A stretch of 33,307 nt of DNA from Propionibacterium sp. GTDB taxonomy: Bacteria; Actinomycetota; Actinomycetes; Propionibacteriales; Propionibacteriaceae. Of the stretch, positions 1 through 6,605 are shown one piece after another. Position 1 is the stretch's first letter; every line of letters starts with the position of its first letter. The stretch spans positions 1 to 33,307 of the forward strand of contig JAAYTZ010000038.1 in NCBI GenBank assembly GCA_012517965.1. Direction: 5' to 3'. The notes under the pieces are model-generated. The model did no database searches. It was not told where the DNA came from and saw only the letters and a program-made list of their open reading frames with translations. Made by a program: the position numbers and the translations under genes.

Positions 1-89
1 CCGCAGGTGCAGGGCTTGCCCTCGTTGCAGCCGCAGTCGCAGTCCGGGCCGCAGTTGCAGGTCTTGGCGACGGGCTGGGTGTCGGTCAT
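1..89 (-). CDS. Cys-rich metallothionein-like peptide (3' end outside window)
   Basis: The minus strand reads ATG and then a 29-residue stretch with seven cysteines in CxC and CxxxCxC spacing (residues 11, 13, 17, 19, 21, 27 and 29), with no hydrophobic core. A GGGAG ribosome binding site lies 7-8 bases before the ATG. Such spacing is typical of small bacterial metallothioneins that chelate Cu(I) or Zn(II) in the cytoplasm. It follows a CsoR-type copper repressor on the same strand, an arrangement recalling the RicR-controlled copper metallothionein MymT of mycobacteria. The C-terminus runs off the window, so length and family cannot be settled. Copper binding is inferred from composition and neighbour. 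Confidence 0.7.
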   Translation of the reverse strand, partial: MTDTQPVAKTCNCGPDCDCGCNEGKPCTC

Positions 90-215
90 CGGTTCTCCCT
101 TTCGGTGGACGGTGGAGTGGGTGGTGTTCGGACCCGCTCCGCGTGGTGGGGGCCAGGGTCGGTCCGGCGTTCAGGCTACGAGACGCTACGAGATCGGCGG
201 GAATCGCCGGGCCGC

Positions 216-644
216 TCAGGAGCGGACCAGGCGGGCGATGGCCTCGGAGACCTCGGCCATCTTGTCCTCGGCCTCCTGGCCGCCGGTCTGGGCGGCGGCG
301 AGGACGCAGTGGTTCATGTGATCGTCGAGCAGGCCCAGGGCGACCGACTGGAGCGCCTTCGTGACCGCCGAGATCTGGGTGAGGATGTCGATGCAGTACT
401 GCTCCTCCTCGACCATGCGGTGGACGCCGCGGGCCTGCCCCTCGATGCGCTTGAGCCGGCGCAGGTAGTTCTCCTTGTTGCCGATGTAGCCGTGGTGGCC
501 GGCGCCCGCGTGGCAGGAGGGCGGCTCGGGCTCGGGGGCTCCGCAGCAGCCGCCGGCCGTCTCGGGGGCTCCGCAGCAGCCGGACGCCGCCACCACAGCG
601 GCGTCGGCCTCCGGCCGCGGCACCTGGTCCTGGACGTGTTCCAT
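216..644 (-). CDS. csoR: CsoR-family copper-sensing repressor with Cys-rich N-terminal tail
   Basis: 142-residue DUF156/CsoR-family repressor, a dimeric or tetrameric four-helix protein that releases DNA when it binds Cu(I). The metal ligands are visible: Cys84 preceded by Tyr83, His109 and Cys113, matching the C-H-(x3)-C set of CsoR. The core starts near residue 52. Residues 20-51 form an unusual tail with five Cys and three His, built from a 10-residue repeat beginning GCCGAPE. I chose ATG 644 because an upstream in-frame ATG (704) would put the operator inside the gene, and because a -10 (TATAGT) ends exactly 6 bases before 644, giving a leaderless mRNA. The metallothionein-like gene follows after 126 bp and is probably co-controlled. 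Confidence 0.88.
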   Translation of the reverse strand: MEHVQDQVPRPEADAAVVAASGCCGAPETAGGCCGAPEPEPPSCHAGAGHHGYIGNKENYLRRLKRIEGQARGVHRMVEEEQYCIDILTQISAVTKALQSVALGLLDDHMNHCVLAAAQTGGQEAEDKMAEVSEAIARLVRS

Positions 645-670
645 GCCACCACTATACCCCACCGGGGTAT
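645..670 (-). promoter_or_regulatory. csoR promoter and copper operator
   Basis: ATACCCCACCGGGGTAT (654-670) is a perfect 7-bp inverted repeat with a 3-bp spacer, the shape of CsoR/RicR operators. On the minus strand the -10 hexamer TATAGT (651-656) shares three bases with the operator and sits 6 bases before the csoR ATG. Repressor binding would cover the -10, so autoregulation is expected. No clear -35 hexamer is visible. Confidence 0.8.
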
Positions 671-1204
671 GACGCCGAAGGTCCGGGAGCGGGCCCCGAC
701 GCACGAACTTCGGCCACCCCGGAGAAGCGCCCGTCGCCAGCGTCGGCGACGACCCCCCGGGTTGTGGATGGCTTGTGGACGACGGGGCTCCGAACTCCCT
801 CTATCACCCCCTCCGGCAGCGCTGTCAAGCGGGGCGCCAGCGGGCCGGGACCCTTGAAAAAGATCTCAAAATCCACACCGCGGCCACACCGTTCCCCCTT
901 GTCAGAGGCATCCGGCGTCGCGCACCACCCAGGCCTCCACCGCAGCCCCGGCGCGTCGCCCACAGGCCCGCCCGCTTGTCTCCACAGCCGTCCACAGGTC
1001 ATCCACAGGCCGGGGGCCTCGCCGCCCGCCAACCGGGTGGCGCCGGGTCGGCCGACGGTCTACCTTGCGAGGGCGAGCCCGCCGGGTCGCCCCGTCGTTC
1101 GACTGGGCGGCCCGCCCCCGAGTGCCCCTCGGGGCCGCCGCGAGCTCGACGCGCCGGGGATTGTCGGTGGGGGGCCCTAGCGTCGGTGGCAGTGGAGGTG
1201 GGAG
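671..1204. other. Long dnaB upstream region with DnaA-box-like cluster
   Basis: This 530-bp stretch has no convincing gene. It holds several 9-mers close to DnaA boxes (TTATCCACA or TTGTCCACA). On the minus strand they are at 763-771 (7 of 9) and 774-782 (8 of 9). On the plus strand they are at 869-877 (7 of 9), 988-996 (7 of 9) and 999-1007 (8 of 9). A locally AT-rich patch (854-873) lies between the two groups. TACCTT near 1061 and TAGCGT near 1178 are possible -10 elements for dnaB. The usual origin genes dnaA, dnaN and rpmH are absent from the window, so I read this as DnaA-responsive control of dnaB or a DnaA-titration site rather than a proven origin. Confidence 0.45.
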
Positions 1205-2566
1205 ATGTCGGCGGAGAACGTGGTGGCGTTCGGCGGCGAGCAGCGCGGCTCGTACGCCGACCGCACCCCGCCCCAGGATCTGCCGGCCGAACAGAGCGTC
1301 CTGGGTGCGATGCTGCTGAGCAAGGACGCGATCGGCGAGGTCACCGAGGTCCTCAAGGGCCGCGACTTCTACCGGCTGGCCCACGAGTTCATCTTCGACG
1401 CGATCATGGACCTGTACGGCCGCGGCGAGCCGGCGGACGCCATCACGGTCGCCGACCTGTTGGGCAAGCGCAACCAGTTGGGCCAGGTGGGCGGCCACAT
1501 CTACCTGCACGAGCTGGTCTCCAGCGTGTCGGTGACGGCGAACGCCGGCTACTACGCGGAGATCGTCCGCGACAAGGCGACGCTGCGGCGGCTGGTGGAC
1601 GCCTCGCTGAGGATCTCGCAGCTCGGCTACCAGGCCCAGGGCGACGTCAACGACATCGTCGACCAGGCCCAGCAGGCCATCTACGAGGTGGCCGAGGGGA
1701 AGGCGTCCGAGGACTACCAGCCGCTGAGCGAGCTGGTGGAGATCACCCTCGACGAGATCGAGTCACTGTCGCAGCACGGGGTGATGGCGGGCGTGCCGAC
1801 CGGGTTCGTCGACCTCGACCACCTGACCAACGGGCTGCACCCCGGGCAGATGGTGATCGTGGCCGCTCGTCCCGGCATGGGCAAGTCGACGCTGGGGCTC
1901 GACTTCGCGCGGGCGGCGTCCATCAAGCACGGCCTCTGCAGCGTCTTCTTCAGCCTGGAGATGACCAAGCAGGAGATCGTGATGCGGCTGATCAGCGCGG
2001 AGGCGTCCGTGCCGCTGAGCCACATCCGCAAGGGGGAGCTGAAGGACGAGGACTGGGCGCGCATCGCCGCGAAGACCGCCCAGATTTCGCAGGCGCCGCT
2101 GTTCATCGACGACAGTCCCAACCTGACGATGATGGAGATCCGGGCGAAGGCACGGCGGCTCAAGCAGCGGTTCGACCTCAAGCTGGTGATCATCGACTAC
2201 ATGCAGCTCATGAGTTCGGGCAAGAAGGTCGAGAGCCGCCAGTTGGAGGTGTCGGAGTTCAGCCGCCAGATCAAGCTGCTGGCCAAGGAGCTGGAGGTGC
2301 CGGTGGTGGCGCTGTCGCAGTTGAACCGCGGCCCGGAGACCCGGCAGGACAAGAAGCCGCTGCTGTCCGATCTGCGCGAGTCGGGCAGCCTGGAGCAGGA
2401 CGCCGACGTCGTCATCCTGCTGCACCGCGAGGACGCCTACAACAAGGACTCGCAGCGGGCCGGCGAGGCCGACTTCATCGTCGCCAAGCACCGCAACGGG
2501 GCGACCGACGTGATCCCGGTCGCGTTCCAGGGCAACCTGAGCCGCTTCGTCGACATGCAACGGTAG
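1205..2566 (+). CDS. dnaB: Replicative DNA helicase DnaB
   Basis: 453-residue hexameric 5'-3' helicase that unwinds the fork and recruits primase. The N-terminal DnaB domain covers about residues 22-125 and starts with the family motif LPAEQSVLGAML. The RecA-like domain covers about 195-450. Walker A is ARPGMGKST (221-229, Lys227), Walker B ends at Asp331 (LVIID), and the motif with SQLNR and SDLRESG (371-394) follows. There is no intein, which is notable because actinobacterial dnaB is a common intein host. Length is standard. A strong GGAGGTGGGAG site precedes the ATG. The usual neighbours rpsF, ssb and rplI are not here. Confidence 0.97.
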   Translation: MSAENVVAFGGEQRGSYADRTPPQDLPAEQSVLGAMLLSKDAIGEVTEVLKGRDFYRLAHEFIFDAIMDLYGRGEPADAITVADLLGKRNQLGQVGGHIYLHELVSSVSVTANAGYYAEIVRDKATLRRLVDASLRISQLGYQAQGDVNDIVDQAQQAIYEVAEGKASEDYQPLSELVEITLDEIESLSQHGVMAGVPTGFVDLDHLTNGLHPGQMVIVAARPGMGKSTLGLDFARAASIKHGLCSVFFSLEMTKQEIVMRLISAEASVPLSHIRKGELKDEDWARIAAKTAQISQAPLFIDDSPNLTMMEIRAKARRLKQRFDLKLVIIDYMQLMSSGKKVESRQLEVSEFSRQIKLLAKELEVPVVALSQLNRGPETRQDKKPLLSDLRESGSLEQDADVVILLHREDAYNKDSQRAGEADFIVAKHRNGATDVIPVAFQGNLSRFVDMQR

Positions 2567-2897
2567 GCCGCCGCTCTCGGCGAGCCGCGGGAGGCGTCCC
2601 TGGCTTGCGCGCGGGTGGACACCCCGCTCGCGGTTTTGTTGCGTATACGCAACGCACCTTCGGCCTCGCGCCTGAGGCGTCCCTGGCCTGCGGCCGTCCG
2701 CGGGGAGCGTCGGGACTTCAGGACGCCGACGCGATCGAGGCGCGGGTCGCCGCGCAGAACTGCGGGCGACCGCGCCGATGCGCGCCCGTGCACCCCGAAC
2801 CGGGCCGGCCGTGCTCGATCATGCGCAGGCCCGCGTCCCCCCTTGGGACCCTCGATTCGCGGACTGCATCGTGCTGACCAAATGTTACAGTAAGGAC
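2567..2897. other. Intergenic region with 16-bp palindrome and direct repeat
   Basis: No gene is supported in this stretch. A perfect 16-bp palindrome GTTGCGTATACGCAAC lies at 2638-2653, a possible binding site for a dimeric regulator. It is flanked by two copies of GAGGCGTCCCTGGC (2591-2604 and 2674-2687). Base composition falls toward the 3' end as it approaches the next gene. Confidence 0.5.
2883..2897 (+). promoter_or_regulatory. Leaderless promoter overlapped by TGTTACAG motif
   Basis: TACAGT (2886-2891) is a -10-like hexamer ending 6 bases before the ATG at 2898. It is embedded in TGTTACAG (2883-2890), the same 8-mer that forms an inverted pair just after the gene. A factor binding this motif would occlude the promoter. 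Confidence 0.5.
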
Positions 2898-4316
2898 ATG
2901 TCTTCGGCTGACGTGGACCGCGCCCTGTCCCTGCCTCCCGACCAGGTCGGCCCCGCGCTGGCGAGCCTCCCTGAAGACCAGTGGTTCGAGAGGAAGTCAG
3001 CCCGGACAGCACCGCGGGACGTGGCCATCCCGTTGGTGGCGATGGCCAACGCCGACGGCGGCGTTCTTGTCGTGGGCATCCACGACGGGCTCGTTGAGGA
3101 CGTCCCACCCCAGCGGCGCAACGAGCTCAGGCAGGTTGCGCTGGACTTCACCCAGCCGCCGGTGCGCCTGCGCGCAGAGGAGGTGGAAGCAGCTTCCCCG
3201 GGCGGCGATCCCGTCACCCTGATGGTGTTGCGGATCGAGCCGGGGGATCAGGTGCACACCACGCAGAAGGGGAGCTGCTACCTGCGGGTGGGCGACGAGT
3301 CACGGCAGCTCACCGCCGCCCAGCAGCGTGAACTCGTCTATGACCGGGGGGCAGCACACTACGAGGCCACCCCCGTCGATCTCAGCGTGGACGACCTCGA
3401 CCAAGACCAACTCGCACGCTACGCCCGGGCCATCGGGGCTTCGTCCATCGAGGGCCTGCTCGCCGCCCGCGACCTGATTGATCGCCGCGGACGCCTCACC
3501 GTGGCCGCGGAACTGCTGTTCGACGACCGTCCCCAACGCGAGTTCCCGAATGCCCTGGTGCGCGTCCTCAAGTACGGGGCGGACGAACGGGGCGTGGGAC
3601 GCTCGATGAGCCTGGCAGACAACGAGGACGTCCGGGTAGAGGGCTCCCTGCCACGCCAGATCATGGTGGCGTCCGACACGATCGACCAGATGATGCCCAA
3701 GTGGCGCCAACTCGGCCCCGCGGGCCTGTTCGAGGCGCGCTCCCGGATCCCCCGGGACGCCTGGCTCGAAGGGCTGGTCAACGCCGTGGTGCACCGCTCC
3801 TACAGCATGATGGGAGATCACATCCGGTTCGAGATCTTCCCGAACCGGGTCGAGATCACCTCGCCGGGACGGTTCCCCGGCCTGGTGAACCCCGACAAGC
3901 CATTGGAGATCAAGCGTTTCGCACGGAACCCCCGGATCGCGAGGGTCTGCGCGGACATGGGCATCACCCGCGAGCTCGGCGAGGGGATTGCGCGCATCTT
4001 CACCGAAATGCGCCGGCGTGGGTTGGTGGACCCGATCTACACCCAGTCTTCCTCCACCGTGACGCTGACCTTGTTCGCCTCCGACGCGCTGCCGGCCGAG
4101 GTCGTGTCACGCCTCACCGCGAGCGCCCTGGCGATCCTCGCCGCCCTGCGGCTGGCGGGCCGGCCCTTGGGGACCGGTCAGTTGGCCGAGATGGCGGGCG
4201 TGACCCGCATGACGGCCACTCGGGCCCTGGCTGCGCTCGAGCAGGAGGGCATCGTCACCTGGCGGGGGACGTCCAAGCGCGACCCTCGAGCGACGTGGTC
4301 CCTGGGCCAGCTGTAA
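2898..4316 (+). CDS. AlbA_2 / ATP-binding / winged-helix regulator (COG2865 type)
   Basis: 472 residues. The N-terminal AlbA_2 (Schlafen-type) domain spans about 20-135, with an FERKSA motif and a GGVLVVGIHDG motif. A GHKL-type ATP-binding segment follows, with EGLVNAVVHRSY from residue 291 and an FPNRVEITSPG motif. A winged helix closes the protein at about 405-460. These proteins are annotated as putative transcriptional regulators or ATP-dependent helicase-like proteins; few have a known role. I chose ATG 2898 over an upstream ATG at 2778 because homology begins after it and a -10 lies 6 bases before it. Codon use is less GC-rich than the neighbours, which suggests acquisition by transfer. 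A defence or genome-island role is possible but unproven. Confidence 0.82.
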   Translation: MSSADVDRALSLPPDQVGPALASLPEDQWFERKSARTAPRDVAIPLVAMANADGGVLVVGIHDGLVEDVPPQRRNELRQVALDFTQPPVRLRAEEVEAASPGGDPVTLMVLRIEPGDQVHTTQKGSCYLRVGDESRQLTAAQQRELVYDRGAAHYEATPVDLSVDDLDQDQLARYARAIGASSIEGLLAARDLIDRRGRLTVAAELLFDDRPQREFPNALVRVLKYGADERGVGRSMSLADNEDVRVEGSLPRQIMVASDTIDQMMPKWRQLGPAGLFEARSRIPRDAWLEGLVNAVVHRSYSMMGDHIRFEIFPNRVEITSPGRFPGLVNPDKPLEIKRFARNPRIARVCADMGITRELGEGIARIFTEMRRRGLVDPIYTQSSSTVTLTLFASDALPAEVVSRLTASALAILAALRLAGRPLGTGQLAEMAGVTRMTATRALAALEQEGIVTWRGTSKRDPRATWSLGQL

Positions 4317-4346
4317 CACCCGAGCTGCACCATCGGTGTTACAGCT
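4309..4346. terminator. 12-bp inverted repeat at the regulator gene's 3' end
   Basis: AGCTGTAACACC (4309-4320) pairs perfectly with GGTGTTACAGCT (4335-4346), and the gene's stop codon lies in the left arm. No U-tract follows. The arms contain TGTTACAG, which is also found in the gene's promoter, so this may be a binding site as well as, or instead of, a terminator. An alternative stem pairs 4321-4327 with 4342-4348. Confidence 0.55.
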
Positions 4347-4473
4347 CGGAACACCCAGAACTCCGCCCACCTGGGCGGTCCGACCCTCAGCAACCCGTTC
4401 ACTCAACCGCATCGCCGACGCACCTATCCCGGGCATCCGGTACGGTGGCGGCACCCAGCGAGAGGAGGGGTCC

Positions 4474-4902
4474 GTGCAGGACGGATTGACGGTCGGCGCC
4501 ACCGCGTCGATCTCGGTCGTGGTGGACGATTCGCTGACGGTGCCGGCGGTGTCGGACCGGTTCCCGCGCCTGGACACCATGCCGCGCGTGTTCGCGACGG
4601 CGTACCTGGTGGGGTTCGCCGAGTGTGCGGCGATGGCGGTGCTGCACCCCTTCCTCGACGAGGGCGAGTCGTCGGTGGGGGTCAAGGTCGACTTCGAGCA
4701 CACCGCCGCCACCCCGGTGGGGTTGACCGTCACCGCCCAGGCCACGCTGACGGCCATCGAGGGGCGCCTGCTGACGTTCGAGGTGGTGCTGCGCGACGAC
4801 CTCGACGAGATCGGACGCGGCACCCACCGCCGCGCGGTCATCGACCGCGCCAAGTTCGACGCCCGCGTCGCGAAGAAGGCGGACGCCGCGGGCGTCCGGT
4901 GA
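4474..4902 (+). CDS. FlK-like hot-dog thioesterase
   Basis: 142-residue single hot-dog-fold protein, probably hydrolysing a small acyl-CoA in the cytoplasm. The sequence resembles the fluoroacetyl-CoA thioesterase family: Thr42, Glu50 (GFAEC) and His76 (HTAATPVG) fall at the positions of the FlK catalytic set T42/E50/H76. The phenylalanines that give FlK its fluoroacetyl selectivity are not evident, so a general short-chain acyl-CoA substrate is more likely. Start is GTG with GAGGAGG upstream. The next gene begins 13 bases after the stop and may be co-transcribed. Confidence 0.8.
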   Translation: MQDGLTVGATASISVVVDDSLTVPAVSDRFPRLDTMPRVFATAYLVGFAECAAMAVLHPFLDEGESSVGVKVDFEHTAATPVGLTVTAQATLTAIEGRLLTFEVVLRDDLDEIGRGTHRRAVIDRAKFDARVAKKADAAGVR

Positions 4903-4915
4903 GCGGCCGGCGCCC

Positions 4916-5281
4916 GTGAACCCACTGGCCAGCACCTTCATCACCGCCGCCCTGGTCGCCTACTCCGTCGGGGTGTGGGGCGAGCGGCTGAGCGGGCGGC
5001 TGCGGTGGTGGCATTTCGCGTTCTTCGTCGTCGGCCTGACCTTCGACACGATCGGCACCGGGATGATGTTCGACTTCGTCGGCGGCCTGACCTTCGACGT
5101 GCACGGCCTCTCGGGGCTGGCGGCGATCCTGATGGTGGTGCACGCGGGGTGGGCGCTGGCGGTGCTGCGCCGGGGCGACGAGCGCGCGCTGGTGCGCTTC
5201 CACCGGTTCAGCCTGTTCGTGTGGCTGGCCTGGCTGGTGCCCTACTTCAGCCCGATGTTCTTCGCGATCGCCACCCGGTAG
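4916..5281 (+). CDS. Small four-helix membrane protein (HsmA/TIGR03987-like)
   Basis: 121 residues with four predicted membrane helices (about 4-24, 31-52, 62-82 and 98-117). The conserved-looking blocks are FDTIGTGMMF and VHAGWALAVL, plus a HRFSLFVWLAWLVPY segment. This resembles the small HsmA/TIGR03987 family, whose function is unknown. Start is GTG with only a weak ribosome site. Thirteen bases separate it from the thioesterase stop, which points to co-transcription. Confidence 0.7.
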   Translation: MNPLASTFITAALVAYSVGVWGERLSGRLRWWHFAFFVVGLTFDTIGTGMMFDFVGGLTFDVHGLSGLAAILMVVHAGWALAVLRRGDERALVRFHRFSLFVWLAWLVPYFSPMFFAIATR

Positions 5282-5307
5282 CGGGCCCGCACCGGCCCCC
5301 CACGGTC

Positions 5308-5630
5308 ACCCACGCCCCCAGGTGCGACCCGCTTCCCCTCTACGGGAACCAACTCACACCCGAACCCCCGGCCGCGGCCATCCCCCACGACCAACCCCTG
5401 AAATCCGCACCCTCGATCACCGCAACGACCACGAAACCCACGCCCCCCACGATCGAGCGCGCGTTTCTCAGGCGCCAACGGCCGCACCCAAGCCAGCCCA
5501 GCAAAAGAACCCCCGTCGGCGGCACCCTCGCGCCACGCCGCCCGAGCGAGCCCTCACCGGCCCCCTCAACCCCACCCACGCCCCCAGGTGCGACCTGCTT
5601 CCCCGCTACCGGACCCGACTCACACCCGAG
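5308..5630. repeat. Two direct copies of a roughly 57-bp repeat
   Basis: Copy 1 is at about 5308-5364 and copy 2 at about 5573-5630, 264 bp apart. Both start CACCCACGCCCCCAGGTGCG and end in CTCACACCCGA, with about ten differences between them. No terminal inverted repeats or flanking duplication are evident. The origin is unknown; it may belong to a genome-wide intergenic family. Confidence 0.65.
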
Positions 5631-5666
5631 CCCACCCACGCCAGCCACGCAGCGGCACAAGAGAGC

Positions 5667-5708
5667 GGCGGCTGGCCGGCATCCATCAGGGATCGTCGGC
5701 CAGCCGCC
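5667..5708. terminator. Perfect 12-bp stem hairpin with nested inner stem
   Basis: GGCGGCTGGCCG (5667-5678) pairs with CGGCCAGCCGCC (5697-5708), with an 18-nt loop that itself contains an ATCC/GGAT pairing. It lies downstream of the small minus-strand gene and so may end its transcript, but there is no U-tract. Confidence 0.5.
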
Positions 5709-5714
5709 TCGGGT

Positions 5715-5742
5715 GTTCCGGCCGCGCGTCCGCGGCCGGAAC
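5715..5742. terminator. Perfect 12-bp stem, 4-base-loop hairpin
   Basis: GTTCCGGCCGCG pairs with CGCGGCCGGAAC around the loop CGTC. A decayed copy of the same element occurs at about 5793-5818, inside the 3' end of the small minus-strand gene. The repetition suggests a mobile or repetitive palindrome as much as a terminator. Confidence 0.55.
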
Positions 5743-5777
5743 GGTCCCGCCCCCCTCGGGGGGGAGGGGCGAGTCTC

Positions 5778-6011
5778 TCAGGCTCTTCGGCGTGGCCGGC
5801 CGCGCGTCGGCGGCCGGGCGGGGTCGAGGGGGGCCCCGGCGGCGGCCCGCTGGGCGCCCGACTGGGCTCCGTCGTCGGGCACCGCGTGCCGGAGCACGGG
5901 GCCCCGGTTCCGCGCCCGCCGACGCTCCAGCACCGCGATCACGATCAGCAACACCAGCCCCGCGGCGGCGCCGGCGATCAGCCACCACATCCAGGGCTCC
6001 ATCTTGAACAC
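5778..6011 (-). CDS. Small single-pass membrane protein, unknown
   Basis: 77 residues starting at GTG with GGAGG five bases upstream. After residue 3 comes MEPWMWWLIAGAA and one membrane helix (about 7-27), then an ERRRARNR stop-transfer signal and a low-complexity Arg/Pro/Ala tail. The tail overlaps a decayed copy of the nearby palindrome, so its end may be recent or eroded. The 5' end is 27 bp from the broken edge of the MFS fragment on the other strand. I do not recognise a family. The membrane anchor and ribosome site support it; conservation would be the deciding test. Confidence 0.5.
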   Translation of the reverse strand: MFKMEPWMWWLIAGAAAGLVLLIVIAVLERRRARNRGPVLRHAVPDDGAQSGAQRAAAGAPLDPARPPTRGRPRRRA

Positions 6012-6038
6012 CGGCACCTCCGCCGCCTTGGCCGCCTC

Positions 6039-6518
6039 AACAACTTCCTCTTCCAGATCGTCGACTTCCACGGCGGGACGGCGTCCGAGATGGGGGTGGC
6101 GGTGACGATCGCCGCCCTCATCGAGACGCTGCCGATGCTGTTCTTCCGGCGGATCGTCCGCCGCTGGCGGTCGGGCACCCTCCTGAAGGTGGCGGCCCTC
6201 GCCTTCGCGGTGAAGTCGCTGGCGACCTGGCTCGCCGGCGGGCTGGGCGCGCTCTACCTCGCCCAGTGCCTGCAGGTGGGGGCGTTCGCCCTGGTCGTCC
6301 CGGCCTCGGTGTACTACGTCGACCGGTTGATGCCGCCCCGGGAGCGCGTCCGCGGCCAGGCGTACATGACCGTCACGCTCACCCTCGGCAACGTGGTGGC
6401 CGGCCTGGCGGGCGGGGCCTTGCTCGACCTCGCCGGGGTGCCGGCGCTCCTCGCCGTCGGAACGGCCTTCGGCGCGGCGGGGGCGGTCGCGGTCCTCGCC
6501 GGGGCGGAGCGGGTGTGA
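6039..6518 (+). pseudogene. 5'-truncated MFS transporter (C-terminal half)
   Basis: The plus strand encodes about 159 residues that look like helices 7 or 8 to 12 of a major facilitator of the MFS_1-like/LacY-like group. They begin NNFLFQIVDFHGG and carry the helix pattern through RERVRGQAYMTVTL to the stop. Upstream of 6039 the same frame is low-complexity sequence with no MFS similarity and no start codon that fits a functional protein. The N-terminal six helices are missing. This is a deletion or rearrangement remnant whose breakpoint lies close to the start of the minus-strand membrane gene. Confidence 0.75.
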
Positions 6519-6546
6519 TCCAGCCCTCCCCCGATCCGCTGCGAGA

Positions 6547-6602
6547 TTGCGCACCGCCAACACCCCCGATATCATGAACAGGATTCTACAAACATTGGAC
6601 AA
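6547..6602 (+). promoter_or_regulatory. crtE operon promoter with 11-bp direct-repeat operator
   Basis: A -35 (TTGCGC, 6547-6552) and a -10 (TATCAT, 6570-6575) are 17 bp apart, so transcription should start near 6582. The 21 bases 6582-6602 contain two direct repeats at 11-bp spacing: TTCTACAA (6584-6591) and TTGGACAA (6595-6602). This element matches the one before the CPBP operon (15326-15346) at 17 of 21 positions. Head-to-tail 11-bp repeats are how CarH-type MerR regulators bind DNA. No Shine-Dalgarno is evident before the ATG. Confidence 0.7.
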
Positions 6603-6605
6603 CTC

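Larger units (their letters stand above)
5282..5777. other. Non-coding, C-rich stretch with dispersed repeat and hairpins
   Basis: I find no supported gene between the membrane protein and the small minus-strand gene. The plus strand is strongly C-rich and G-poor from 5290 to 5640. It contains two copies of a roughly 57-bp repeat and, near the 3' end, two perfect hairpins, each listed separately. Confidence 0.6.

Noticed and set aside
763-1007. A confirmed chromosomal origin
   Set aside because: DnaA-like boxes are near matches only and dnaA, dnaN, gyrB and rpmH are absent. Kept as a finding, not called an origin.
775-2877. A 700-codon plus-strand frame overlapping dnaB
   Set aside because: It is Arg/Gly-rich, out of frame with dnaB and has no recognisable domain.
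4474-4902. A true fluoroacetate-resistance thioesterase
   Set aside because: The catalytic set is shared with many hot-dog thioesterases, and the fluorine-selective residues and fluorometabolite genes are missing.
5308-5818. CRISPR array or insertion sequence
   Set aside because: There are only two repeat copies with a 207-bp gap, no spacers of regular size, no transposase and no terminal inverted repeats.
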